NCBI GenBank assembly: GCA_938023515.1
Contig: CALJDR010000092.1
Span: 1 to 20,223 of the forward strand
From: an uncultured Flavobacteriales bacterium
GTDB taxonomy: Bacteria; Bacteroidota; Bacteroidia; Flavobacteriales; UBA1820
DNA length: 20,223 nucleotides
Direction of reading: 5' to 3'
Made by a program: the position numbers and the translations under genes. The first letter of the stretch is position 1. Each line of letters starts with the position of its first letter. This document shows, piece by piece, positions 7,197-15,671 of the stretch. The notes below the pieces were generated by a model, which saw nothing but the letters and a program-made list of their open reading frames with translations, did not search any database and was not told where the DNA came from.

Positions 7197-8761
7197 TTTC
7201 CGAAATACAGCTCCGGCTCTCCCCGGCGGATGCGGCCGACGCTTCTGCCGTGCGCGAAGCCGCCTGCAGGCAGGCCCATATCCGGCCCGGCGACCTGAAC
7301 GCTTTGCGCGTTCTGCGGCGCTCGATAGACGCCCGGGGACGGCACGTAACGATCGAACTGACCGTAACGGCCTATACCGGAAGTGATATTCCTGAAAATA
7401 CCCCGCCGGTAGAATATCCCGACGTACGGGGCGCCCGCGAAGTAATTATCGCCGGTTCGGGGCCGGCCGGGATGTTCGCCGCACTGAAAGCTATCGAGTG
7501 CGGATACCGTCCTATTGTATTGGAACGGGGAAAAGATGTCCATGCTCGCCGCCGGGATATCAAAGCGCTGTGCACAGAACATATCGTAAATGCCGATTCC
7601 AACTATTGTTTCGGGGAAGGAGGCGCCGGAACCTATTCCGACGGGAAGCTCTACACTCGCTCCAAAAAGCGGGGCGACACCTCCGGTATACTCGCCCGCC
7701 TGGTGCAGAACGGGGCCAGCGAAGAGATCATTACCGATGCCCGGCCCCATATCGGGACGGACAAACTCCCCGCCGTAGTCGAAAATATCCGCAAAAGGAT
7801 TGTCGAGGCCGGCGGCAGCTACTTGTTTGGGCAAAGGGTCGACGATTTGATCGTAAAAGATGGCCGCATCGAAGGTGTCATTACCCATGACGGAAATAAA
7901 TACACAGCCGATGCTGTGATTCTGGCTACCGGCCATTCCGCCCGGGATATTTATGAATTGCTGCATCGGAAAGGCATAGCTTTGCAAGCCAAAGGAACCG
8001 CGGTCGGTGTCCGGCTGGAACACCCGCAGAAACTGATCGATAAAATACAATACGGCCCCCAAGGCCGGGGTGAATATCTGCCCGCCGCCGCATACCGGCT
8101 GGTAGCACAATGCGGGGGAAAAGGAGTTTACAGTTTCTGCATGTGCCCGGGCGGCTATATCGTACCCTGCGCTACGGATCAGGAACAGGTAGTCGTGAAT
8201 GGCATGTCCCCCTCGGCCCGCAGCGGGAAAAAGGCGAATTCGGGTATCGTGGTATCTGTCGATCCGCAAGACATCCCGGGATATGCCCAGTACGGCATTC
8301 TGGCACTGATGAATTTCCAGAAAGACATGGAACACCGGGCCTGGGAAGCCGGTGGAAAAACCCAGACTGCCCCGGCGGCCCGGATGACGGATTTTTGTGA
8401 AAAACGTATTTCTACCACGCTCAACGACACAACGTATATCCCCGGTATCGTCCCGGCAGACATGGATCATGTGCTGGGTGAATTTGTTTCTCCACGCCTC
8501 AGGGAGGGGCTAAAAATGTTCGGTAATAAAATGAGAGGATTTTATACTGCCGAAGCGACGATAATCGGCGTGGAAACCCGTACGTCCTCTCCCTTGCGCA
8601 TTCCGCGCGATCCGGTGACTTTATCGCACATACAGGTAGAGGGACTTTTTCCGGCCGGCGAAGGGGCCGGATATGCCGGGGGTATCGTATCCGCCGCTAT
8701 AGATGGGGAAAACTGTGCGTTGGCTGCTACAGAATACCTGAAAAGCCTTCCTGAAAAATAA
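7193..8761 (+). CDS. NAD(P)/FAD-dependent oxidoreductase of unknown substrate (COG2509-like)
   Basis: A 522-aa flavoprotein. Residues 1-78 form an N-terminal cap domain, followed by a Rossmann fold with GSGPAG (88-93) and the ribose-binding Glu in VLERG (E111). SNYCFGEGGAGTYSDGKLYT (about residues 137-156) and the AVILATGHSARD loop (about 241-252) are characteristic of this family, as is the C-terminal FAD motif GLFPAGEGAGYAGGI (about 483-497). Related proteins are annotated only as FAD-dependent dehydrogenases or uncharacterised oxidoreductases. The ATG overlaps the ubiE stop by 4 nt, so it is surely translated from the same mRNA. That may point to quinone-linked redox chemistry, but this is inference. 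No signal peptide is present, so the protein is probably cytoplasmic. No strong terminator follows in the 166-nt gap to the convergent gene. Confidence 0.88.
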   Translation: MISEIQLRLSPADAADASAVREAACRQAHIRPGDLNALRVLRRSIDARGRHVTIELTVTAYTGSDIPENTPPVEYPDVRGAREVIIAGSGPAGMFAALKAIECGYRPIVLERGKDVHARRRDIKALCTEHIVNADSNYCFGEGGAGTYSDGKLYTRSKKRGDTSGILARLVQNGASEEIITDARPHIGTDKLPAVVENIRKRIVEAGGSYLFGQRVDDLIVKDGRIEGVITHDGNKYTADAVILATGHSARDIYELLHRKGIALQAKGTAVGVRLEHPQKLIDKIQYGPQGRGEYLPAAAYRLVAQCGGKGVYSFCMCPGGYIVPCATDQEQVVVNGMSPSARSGKKANSGIVVSVDPQDIPGYAQYGILALMNFQKDMEHRAWEAGGKTQTAPAARMTDFCEKRISTTLNDTTYIPGIVPADMDHVLGEFVSPRLREGLKMFGNKMRGFYTAEATIIGVETRTSSPLRIPRDPVTLSHIQVEGLFPAGEGAGYAGGIVSAAIDGENCALAATEYLKSLPEK

Positions 8762-8927
8762 GAAAAAACCATTATTCGCCAGTAAAAGTAATCTGCACTA
8801 TCATCTGATAGGCATATCTTCACTCTGTTTGTCGGAGCCCCGCAATCCCTTTCGTGATCCGGTCGCTACAAGATAAGGGGGCCTCGCATATTGCGTGATT
8901 TATGAAAACTTGGGAAAAAGGGCGCTA

Positions 8928-9707
8928 CTATTTTTGCGGGTTGTTTTTAGCCTTTTTTGCCTCCATTTCCTCCTTGCATTTCATGAGCGCCTGGAGGAGA
9001 TCCAGATCGGAAGCATGGAGCACCCATTTGGGGTCTTGCTGGCAATAAATCAGGAGTTCGTCGATCTGTTCCTGCGTCAGGCCCAGAGATTTTTTGAGGA
9101 AATCCCGGTCGTAGCGCTCGGCCAGCATGGAAGCAACCTTGTCTTCTTCCATCATCTTGCGGATCTTTTTATCATTGGAGAAGAAATGATTGACAAATTC
9201 TACCGGATTGAGGGGGTTCAATCTTCTGGCTGCGGTCTTATCTATCTGAGAAGATGTCTTAAGATTGGAGAGCGACACAATATTCTCCGAAAGGACAGGG
9301 TCGAGAGCGCGGACATCCACTTCAAGTATCCCGGAAAGATAATTGCCGTGAACGACTACTTCGTCGAGCTCATATACCGCAGGAGTGATGTAAAAAGAGG
9401 TATATTGCCTGTTAAGCATATTGTCGGAGACACATATGGTCTGATTTTTATACCCCACGCACGAAATATAAAGGGAGTCGCCTAAAGCCGCCTGTATATA
9501 GAAAAAACCATTGTCATCGGTATTGGCGCCTTTAAGGGTGTTCATGTTCACGACATGGGCACTTTCGACGGGCTTCTTGGTGTACAGATCCACGATACGC
9601 CCACGCATAGTCTGTTCGAGCTGTTGGGCCGAAACCGAATAATCGATCGACAGGAACAATACAAGCAGCAGCAGGGATACTGCTTTGAATGCGGGAATAT
9701 ATTTCAT
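8928..9707 (-). CDS. Carboxypeptidase regulatory-like domain protein, exported
   Basis: A 259-aa protein with a signal peptide (MKYIPAFKAVSLLLLVLFL..., cleavage near VSA-QQ, residue 27). A carboxypeptidase-D regulatory-like beta-sandwich follows (about 34-118): GRIVDLYTKKPVESAHV, the DDNGFFYI turn, LYISCVGY and a closing LDEVVVHG. This is the arrangement normally found at the N-terminus of SusC-type TonB receptors, but no plug or barrel follows. Instead there is a roughly 140-residue charged helical region ending in EEMEAKKAKNNPQK. A periplasmic location is expected; function is unknown. It is a single gene, convergent with the FAD oxidoreductase gene and divergent from pta. The domain call is firm, and the C-terminal part is unrecognised. 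Confidence 0.85.
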   Translation of the reverse strand: MKYIPAFKAVSLLLLVLFLSIDYSVSAQQLEQTMRGRIVDLYTKKPVESAHVVNMNTLKGANTDDNGFFYIQAALGDSLYISCVGYKNQTICVSDNMLNRQYTSFYITPAVYELDEVVVHGNYLSGILEVDVRALDPVLSENIVSLSNLKTSSQIDKTAARRLNPLNPVEFVNHFFSNDKKIRKMMEEDKVASMLAERYDRDFLKKSLGLTQEQIDELLIYCQQDPKWVLHASDLDLLQALMKCKEEMEAKKAKNNPQK

Positions 9708-9801
9708 TGTGCGTGTAAAAGTATGACTTTTGTTTTTGGTGATTCAGAATTTAATAAAAATTCTATTTTCCACACAAAATACTGAAATACAAAAAATTAA
9801 G

Positions 9802-9809
9802 CAAAAATA
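9802..9809 (-). promoter_or_regulatory. Weak candidate -7 box for exported-protein gene
   Basis: On the - strand, TATTTTTG matches TAnnTTTG, but no TTTG lies at the right distance upstream, and the predicted leader of nearly 100 nt is long. It lies inside the dyad AGCAAA/TTTGCT, which could be a regulatory site. Confidence 0.35.
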
Positions 9810-9983
9810 TTTGCTCCTGTTTGTTTTCAGTATTATTGTTGGCACAAATTAAGGCTAAATTTTATATATCGCAATGCCGTACGGCGGTTTTTTAATACTT
9901 AATTAGCAACTTTTATGAAAACATTCGTAAGGCTCAGGAGAGAAAACATTCCCTTCTACAGGATATTTTAGCGCCAGATTGAT

Positions 9984-9991
9984 TAACTTTG
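9984..9991 (+). promoter_or_regulatory. Candidate -7 box for pta-ackA
   Basis: TAACTTTG matches the -7 consensus exactly; no good -33 box is visible. A start point near 9998 would give a leader of about 37 nt to the ATG at 10035 and would rule out the in-frame TTG at 10002 as a start. Confidence 0.6.
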
Positions 9992-10034
9992 TAGAGCCTA
10001 TTTGGAACAGCAAGAACAAAACAGTATAAAAGAC

Positions 10035-12128
10035 ATGAACAAAGCAGTTTTCGTGGCTACATCGCACGCCCGCAGCGGTAAAACGTCCGTTTCGCTGGGA
10101 CTGATGAATATCCTGGTCGGAATGACGAAAAAAGTAGGTTATTTCCGCCCTGTGATCTCCGACCCGGTCGGCGGCGCGAAGGACGAGCACATCGAGACTA
10201 TGCTCTCGTATTTCAACCTCGACATGAAATACGACGACGCATTCGTATTTACCCGTTCCCAGATCGAACGCCTGACCAACCAAGGCAAACAGGACGTGAT
10301 CATCAACCGGATTATCGCCCAGTACAAATCTCTCGAAGAACAGTTCGACTACATCCTGGTGGACGGCAGCGATTTCTACCCCGAAGGTTCCATCCTGGAA
10401 TTCGAAGTGAACCTCGAGATACCCCGCAACCTGGGTCTGCCTACTATCCTGGTTGAAGCCCAGAACGACCTTTCGGACGAAGAACTCGTCACCAACATGA
10501 ACCTGGTGTACAAACAGTTCCGGGAAAAGGACGTTGAAGTTTTGGCCGCCATCGCCAATAAAGTGACGGGCGACCCGAAAAAACTCCGCGACGATATTTC
10601 CCTGGCCATCGAGAACGACGAGGTGCTGACGGCCGCCATACCAGCCAACCATCGATTGGATTGCCCTACGATGGAAGAAATACGCGCAGCTTTAGGGGCC
10701 CGCGTACTGCTGGGGCATGACTACCTGAGCAATGTGGTGGAAGATTCGCAGGTAGGTGCCATGCAGACGCCGAATTTCCTGAAAATGGTGCGCAACAATA
10801 CCCTGATTATCGTACCCGGCGACCGGAGCGATATCCTGATGGCTGCCGCCCTTGCCAACCATTCCGTATCGTGTCCGAACATTTCGGGTGTCGTGCTTAC
10901 CGCAGGGTTGCTGCCCGACCGGGAGATTATCCGGCTGTTCGACAACAACATGATCACTATGCCGGTAATGAGCGTCCAGGGCAATACGTTCGATACGGCG
11001 GTGACAGTAAGCCGGGTAAATTCCCGCATCTACCCTTCCAGCATCGAAAAAATCGAAACGATGCTGCGCGCTTTCCGCGAATCCATCGATACTGAAGCGC
11101 TCGAAAAGAAGATCATCACGTTCAAGACCGACGGCATGACGCCGAAGATGTTTCTGTACAACCTGTACAAAATGGCCAAAGCCCAGCGGCGCCATATCGT
11201 GCTGCCCGAGGGCGACGACGAACGTATCGTCACCGCGGCCGCCCGCCTGGCCAATATGGACCTGGTCGACCTGACTATTCTCGGTACCCGCGAGTTGGTG
11301 CTGGAAACGGCGATGCGGGCCGGAGTGGAAATAGATCTCGACAAAGTAAATGTGATCGATCCGGTAAACAGCGAATATTACGAAGATTTCGTCAAGACCT
11401 ATTACGAGCTGCGCAAGAACAAAGGCGTAACCGAAGAGGCGGCCCGCGATACCGTTGCCGATGTGTCATACTTCGGCACGATGATGGTTTTCAAAGGGCT
11501 GGCAGACGGCATGGTGTCCGGTGCCACGCACACTACGGGGCATACGATCCTGCCCGCATTCCAGATCATCAAGACCAAGAAAGACGTATCGATTGTTTCT
11601 TCCGTGTTCTTCATGTGCCTGCCGGACCGTGTAGCCATCTTCGGGGACTGCGCTGTCAATCCCAATCCGAATGCGCCGCAACTGGCTGAAATAGCCATTT
11701 CCTCGGCCGATACCGCCTTAGCTTTCGGCATCGAGCCGAAGGTAGCCCTGCTGTCCTATTCTTCCGGCACGTCAGGAAAAGGGGCCGATGTGGATATTGT
11801 CCGCGAAGCGACAGCTATCGCCCGCAGCAGGCGCCCCGACCTGAAGATCGAAGGGCCTATCCAGTATGACGCGGCCGTTGATATGAAAGTGGGGCGCAGC
11901 AAAATGCCGAATTCACAAGTAGCCGGGCAGGCTTCTGTACTCATATTCCCCGACCTGAACACCGGCAATAACACGTACAAAGCCGTACAGCGTGAAACAG
12001 GGGCTTTGGCTATCGGGCCTATGCTCCAGGGGCTGAACAAGCCGGTAAATGACCTTTCGCGCGGATGCACGGTGGACGACATCCTTAATACGATCATCAT
12101 TACCGCCATACAGGCGCAGGATAAATAA
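10035..12128 (+). CDS. pta: Phosphate acetyltransferase (long form, BioD-like/DRTGG/PTA)
   Basis: A 697-aa enzyme that interconverts acetyl-CoA and phosphate with acetyl phosphate and CoA, for overflow and fermentative acetate production. The N-terminal P-loop NTPase-like domain of the BioD type retains SGKTS (14-18), although the first Gly of a classical Walker A is absent. The middle DRTGG domain spans about 210-335. The C-terminal PTA domain (about 371-697) contains IVLPEGDDERI, SGATHTTGHT, NPNPNAPQLAEIA, LSYSSGTSGKG, GPIQYDAA and FPDLNTGNN. Size and order match the long Pta class. The ATG at 10035 is chosen because the protein then begins MNKAVFVATSHARSGK, as expected for the family. ackA follows after 26 nt in the same operon. 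Confidence 0.97.
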   Translation: MNKAVFVATSHARSGKTSVSLGLMNILVGMTKKVGYFRPVISDPVGGAKDEHIETMLSYFNLDMKYDDAFVFTRSQIERLTNQGKQDVIINRIIAQYKSLEEQFDYILVDGSDFYPEGSILEFEVNLEIPRNLGLPTILVEAQNDLSDEELVTNMNLVYKQFREKDVEVLAAIANKVTGDPKKLRDDISLAIENDEVLTAAIPANHRLDCPTMEEIRAALGARVLLGHDYLSNVVEDSQVGAMQTPNFLKMVRNNTLIIVPGDRSDILMAAALANHSVSCPNISGVVLTAGLLPDREIIRLFDNNMITMPVMSVQGNTFDTAVTVSRVNSRIYPSSIEKIETMLRAFRESIDTEALEKKIITFKTDGMTPKMFLYNLYKMAKAQRRHIVLPEGDDERIVTAAARLANMDLVDLTILGTRELVLETAMRAGVEIDLDKVNVIDPVNSEYYEDFVKTYYELRKNKGVTEEAARDTVADVSYFGTMMVFKGLADGMVSGATHTTGHTILPAFQIIKTKKDVSIVSSVFFMCLPDRVAIFGDCAVNPNPNAPQLAEIAISSADTALAFGIEPKVALLSYSSGTSGKGADVDIVREATAIARSRRPDLKIEGPIQYDAAVDMKVGRSKMPNSQVAGQASVLIFPDLNTGNNTYKAVQRETGALAIGPMLQGLNKPVNDLSRGCTVDDILNTIIITAIQAQDK

Positions 12129-12154
12129 CATATATTTATTACAATTGTTTTAAA

Positions 12155-13366
12155 ATGAAAATATTGGTTTTGAATTCCGGTAGTTCGTCTATCAAATATC
12201 AGTTGATCGACATGGACACGCGCCGTCCTGTATCCTCCGGACTGGTGGAGCGTATCGGACAGCCGGAAGGTGCCATCACGCACAAATTCCTGCGCGGTGA
12301 CAAGATGGAAAAGATGCAGGAAACGCGAGCCATTCCCGACCATACGGCCGGTCTGCGCCGTGTAGCGGAACTTTTAACCGACCCGAAGGTGGGTGTTATC
12401 TCCGATCCGGCCGAAATAAAGGCCGTAGGACACCGTATGGTGCATGGTGGAGAATACATCACCGACACCTGCCTAATCACTCCCGAAGTGGAGGAAAGGA
12501 TAAAGGAACTGTTCCCGTTGGCCCCGCTTCATAACCCTCCGGCTTATGAAGGCTACAAAGTAGCCCGGGAAGTATTCCCGGCCGCCCAACAGATTGCGGT
12601 ATTCGATACAGCATTTCACCAGACGATGCCCCCGGTCGCTTACCGCTATGCGCTGCCCGAGGAACTTTACACCAAGTATGGCATCCGCAAATACGGCTTC
12701 CATGGCACGAGCCATAAATACGTTTCGGAAAAGGCCATCGAATATTTGGGAACAGAGCATTCGAAGATCATCACCATCCATCTGGGCAACGGGGCTTCGG
12801 TCGCCGCGGTCAAGGACGGCCGGTGCATCGATACTTCGATGGGCCTGGGGCCTCTCAGCGGGCTCGTAATGGGAACCCGTTCGGGCGATATAGACCCCTC
12901 TGTGATCTTTTACATGGTCGAACAACTGGGGTATAAGATCGAAGATGTTTCCCGCATCCTGAACAAGGAATCGGGGCTTAAGGCGCTTTATGGCTCCTCC
13001 GATATGCGCGACGTAGCCGAAGGCATGCGCAATGGGGATGAAAAGGCTTTGTTTGCCTATCATCTGTATTGCTACCATATCAAACAGTTCGTCGGGGCTT
13101 ATACGGCCGCTATGGGTGGCCTGGATGCCATCGTATTCACGGCGGGTATCGGAGAGAATGCATCGTATATCCGCACCGGTGTCTGCCGGGATATGGGCTT
13201 TTTCGGCATCGAAATAGACGAAGTGAAAAACTCGGCTCCGGGGGATGGCATCCGGGAGGTCAACACCGATTCCAGCCGGACGAAAGTACTGGTCATCCCT
13301 ACTGACGAAGAACTGGAAATAGCCACTCAGACTTACAACCTGATAAAAAAAGAAGGGAAAAAATGA
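12155..13366 (+). CDS. ackA: Acetate kinase
   Basis: A 403-aa ASKHA-fold kinase that converts acetyl phosphate and ADP to acetate and ATP, the substrate-level phosphorylation step after Pta. Seen: LVLNSGSSSIK at the N-terminus (Asn7), AVFDTAFHQTMP (Asp151, His155), IHLGNGAS (His209), GTRSGDIDPS, TAGIGENA (about 329-336) and the C-terminal PTDEELEIA with the metal-binding Glu. Length matches E. coli AckA (400 aa). It is co-transcribed with pta (26-nt gap) and ends 15 nt before a very strong hairpin shared with the convergent TonB receptor gene. Confidence 0.98.
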   Translation: MKILVLNSGSSSIKYQLIDMDTRRPVSSGLVERIGQPEGAITHKFLRGDKMEKMQETRAIPDHTAGLRRVAELLTDPKVGVISDPAEIKAVGHRMVHGGEYITDTCLITPEVEERIKELFPLAPLHNPPAYEGYKVAREVFPAAQQIAVFDTAFHQTMPPVAYRYALPEELYTKYGIRKYGFHGTSHKYVSEKAIEYLGTEHSKIITIHLGNGASVAAVKDGRCIDTSMGLGPLSGLVMGTRSGDIDPSVIFYMVEQLGYKIEDVSRILNKESGLKALYGSSDMRDVAEGMRNGDEKALFAYHLYCYHIKQFVGAYTAAMGGLDAIVFTAGIGENASYIRTGVCRDMGFFGIEIDEVKNSAPGDGIREVNTDSSRTKVLVIPTDEELEIATQTYNLIKKEGKK

Positions 13367-13381
13367 CCACACCACCCCTCA

Positions 13382-13424
13382 CCTCAATAAAAAAGCCGCG
13401 CGTTGCGCGGCTTTTTTATTGAGG
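13382..13424. terminator. Bidirectional terminator between ackA and TonB receptor gene
   Basis: A perfect 20-bp inverted repeat, CCTCAATAAAAAAGCCGCGC (13382-13401) and its complement (13405-13424), around the 3-nt loop GTT. The GC-rich core is flanked by A6 on one side and T6 on the other, so it terminates in both directions. It begins 16 nt after the ackA stop and ends 7 nt before the end of the receptor gene. Confidence 0.95.
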
Positions 13425-13431
13425 ATATACC

Positions 13432-15510
13432 TTAGTTCTCTTTGCGATAATAAGAATCTTTCTTTCTTCCCAGAAAGAAATTATATTTCACCCCGGCTAC
13501 GACAGACATTTCCGGCGCTGGTATAAAGGAGGCATTGTAGAATTTCTGATTTAACAGGTTCTCTCCCTGTACGTATATCTGGTAACGATTGTTCTGGGGC
13601 TTCCACATCAGGCGTGCGGCCAACATAGGCTCCCATTTATACCTTATGGTATCTACCCGTTCGTCTCCCAGTCCGGAATCGAAAGAAAGGGGTTTCAGGT
13701 AAAAGCCATTGCGTTTTTGCAGGGCAAAATCCACATCCGCATAAAGGTTTTTCAGGATGCGCACCGAAACCGAAGCCTTACCGTTATACTGAACATAATT
13801 ATTGCTCAAGTAAGTATAGGAAGGCACGCTTTTCAGGTCGGCTTTATTATAAGCATACGATACGGAAAGGTTAGTTACCGGTATAGTCCTTTTGGTGAGT
13901 TTGTCCAAATTGATGCGGTAACGGCCTTCAAACCCTTTCGTCCCTATTTTGTCAGAACTGTAATTGGCATACTGGAAATGTCCGGCAGATTCCTGGAGCT
14001 GAGCCACAATGGCGTCTGTCGTATTCTGCATATATCCGATGATCTCCAAGCTGCTGTAATCGTTCTGGTATCTCAGGCCGATATTCCATTGGGATACGAA
14101 CTCGTTATCGGCTGCATCGTTCCCTTTGTAAAGGTCGCTCTGAACATATGTTTCAAAAAAAGTCTGGTTGCGGAAAGACCGATCATACCCGGCAAATACT
14201 TTGAGGTTCTTTGTCAGGTTGAACCCTAATTCTCCTCCATACATAAAAGCCGCATTTTCAAAAGAACTCGAGCTATTGATAGAAACCCCTGCATTGGCAT
14301 ACCATTTTTTGAACTTAAAACTCATATTATAATACATTCGCCAAGAATCGAACCCGGCCTTGTATTTATAGAAATTATAGGGTTTCCCAGGAACCTGCTT
14401 CCACTTGTCCATCAGGTTGCCCAGAAGATCGTTGGACATAAAAATATCGGAATTAAAATCAAACCCGAAATAAAGGTCTATCATTCTCGCCCGGTATATA
14501 CCTCCAAAATTGAACGCAGAATTCCGATAACGGTTATATACCACCTGATCCAGGTAATAATGTGCATAGGGGCCGTCTATCGGGTAATTACGATACCCAT
14601 AGGGATCGTATTGCTCCTTAAAATTAGCGTAGGAATATTTCAGGAAAAGGTTAAAACGAGGACCTACAGGCATATCCAATCCGACAGTACCCCGGAACGA
14701 ATACGTATTCATATTCTCATTGCCCTGTGAACGCTGGAACATGAACGGCATATTGTAATGGTTATATACGAAAGAACCGTCAAAAAAAACGTTCATCCAT
14801 TTAAGCAATTTATACTGAGTGTGCAGGTAAGTCTTGGTATTGGAATATTCCTGGTTTTCCCAGGAAGACTTGTCTCCCGATACATTGGCTATAACATCCA
14901 ATCCGTTCTGGCGGTACGCACCCGAAACACCTCCTCCGAACGAAGAAAGGCTTCCTCCGTAGGCTCCGGCCATCACTCCGGTATTCTCAACCTTATTGCG
15001 GGTGATAATATTGATCACACCGTCTATGGCAAATTCTCCGTAATGCTTGCCGTCGCCGCCGGTGCGGACCTCGATATGGTCGATCATATCCAACGAAACC
15101 GGGATATTATCCAACGTATAGATACTGCGCAACATACTGTTCATTCGTTGGCCGTTTATCATGATCACCACAGAATTGGCATCGCCGTCACGCATATACA
15201 CCTGTCCCAGGGAATTCATCGGGCCGCTGCTCTGAACGGTCGTGTTCATTGCCCGGGAAAGTACGCCGGAAAGGGTCTGTACGGCCGAAGATTCAATGTC
15301 TTCCCGTGTAATGATTTGTACCCTGCCCAATTCGGCAAAAGGATCGGGGATGTTCTGAGGCTTGAACAAGTCTATGACTTGGTGAGCAGCCGGAATATCT
15401 TTCTGGATCGTTTTCTTTTCGGGGACCAAGGTATCGGCCGCCGTAGTTTCCTGAGCAAAAACGTGGAGGGAAGCCCCCATACAAACACCTAGGATAAGTA
15501 AGTTTTTCAT
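13432..15510 (-). CDS. TonB-dependent outer-membrane receptor
   Basis: A 692-aa receptor for energy-dependent uptake across the outer membrane. The signal peptide is MKNLLILGVCMGASLHVFAQ. A short linker leads to a plug domain (about residues 50-175): VQIITREDIES, LSGVLSRAMN, VYMRDGDANSVVIMINGQRMNS, IEVRTGG and GVINIITRN. About 500 residues of aromatic-rich alternating strands then form the beta-barrel, ending in GVKYNFFLGRKK. It lacks the N-terminal carboxypeptidase-like domain of SusC proteins and is smaller than them, so it resembles the BtuB/FecA-like class for vitamins, metals or siderophores; the ligand is not evident. The start could instead be the ATG at 15522, four codons earlier. The -7 box at 15534-15541 favours 15510. 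An upstream extension to 15690 has no signal peptide and overlaps menD. Confidence 0.92.
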   Translation of the reverse strand: MKNLLILGVCMGASLHVFAQETTAADTLVPEKKTIQKDIPAAHQVIDLFKPQNIPDPFAELGRVQIITREDIESSAVQTLSGVLSRAMNTTVQSSGPMNSLGQVYMRDGDANSVVIMINGQRMNSMLRSIYTLDNIPVSLDMIDHIEVRTGGDGKHYGEFAIDGVINIITRNKVENTGVMAGAYGGSLSSFGGGVSGAYRQNGLDVIANVSGDKSSWENQEYSNTKTYLHTQYKLLKWMNVFFDGSFVYNHYNMPFMFQRSQGNENMNTYSFRGTVGLDMPVGPRFNLFLKYSYANFKEQYDPYGYRNYPIDGPYAHYYLDQVVYNRYRNSAFNFGGIYRARMIDLYFGFDFNSDIFMSNDLLGNLMDKWKQVPGKPYNFYKYKAGFDSWRMYYNMSFKFKKWYANAGVSINSSSSFENAAFMYGGELGFNLTKNLKVFAGYDRSFRNQTFFETYVQSDLYKGNDAADNEFVSQWNIGLRYQNDYSSLEIIGYMQNTTDAIVAQLQESAGHFQYANYSSDKIGTKGFEGRYRINLDKLTKRTIPVTNLSVSYAYNKADLKSVPSYTYLSNNYVQYNGKASVSVRILKNLYADVDFALQKRNGFYLKPLSFDSGLGDERVDTIRYKWEPMLAARLMWKPQNNRYQIYVQGENLLNQKFYNASFIPAPEMSVVAGVKYNFFLGRKKDSYYRKEN

Positions 15511-15533
15511 TAAAGAATTCATTTTATTCCCTG

Positions 15534-15541
15534 CAAAAGTA
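15534..15541 (-). promoter_or_regulatory. Candidate -7 box for TonB receptor gene
   Basis: On the - strand, TACTTTTG matches TAnnTTTG. The start point would be near 15527, giving a leader of about 17 nt to the ATG at 15510. No TTTG is found at 19-21 nt, which could mean activator dependence. Confidence 0.55.
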
Positions 15542-15573
15542 GTCAAATAAACCATAATGTGAATATTCCGGGG

Positions 15574-15618
15574 GGTCTTTTTCAGACCAAGGTCCGAAAT
15601 TAATAAAAAATTAAGACC
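15574..15618. promoter_or_regulatory. Cluster of GGTC/GACC dyads between divergent receptor gene and menD
   Basis: GGTCT (15574-15578) and AGACC (15584-15588) form a 5-bp dyad with loop TTTTC. GACC-AA-GGTC (15585-15594) forms a second dyad, and another AGACC lies at 15614-15618. All lie between the -7 boxes of the two genes and cover the missing menD -33 region. A role as operator is inferred. Confidence 0.4.
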
Positions 15619-15625
15619 TATGACG

Positions 15626-15633
15626 TACTTTTG
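15626..15633 (+). promoter_or_regulatory. Candidate -7 box for menD
   Basis: TACTTTTG matches the -7 consensus exactly; no -33 TTTG is visible at the right spacing. The start point would be near 15640, about 32 nt before the ATG. Confidence 0.5.
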
Positions 15634-15671
15634 CAGCAGGTTTTTAGAATGATTAACACACCCGGTCCAAA

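Larger units (their letters stand above)
9708..10034. other. 327-nt divergent intergenic region (exported protein / pta)
   Basis: AT-rich, with no open frame that looks real. It holds a candidate -7 box for each flanking gene and a small dyad, AGCAAA-AATA-TTTGCT (9800-9815), which overlaps the leftward -7 box. GCCGTACGGC near 9874 is a short uninterrupted palindrome followed by a T-run. No convincing RNA gene or riboswitch is visible. Confidence 0.6.

Noticed and set aside
7160..8470. 436-codon open frame on the - strand
   Set aside because: It is antisense to the FAD oxidoreductase gene, has no recognisable domain, and its composition (many Gly, Arg, His, Phe) is typical of a mirror frame. 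The + strand gene has clear motifs and coupling to ubiE.
9903..10652. 249-codon open frame on the - strand over the pta start
   Set aside because: It overlaps the conserved Pta N-terminus and lacks any domain; it is a shadow frame.
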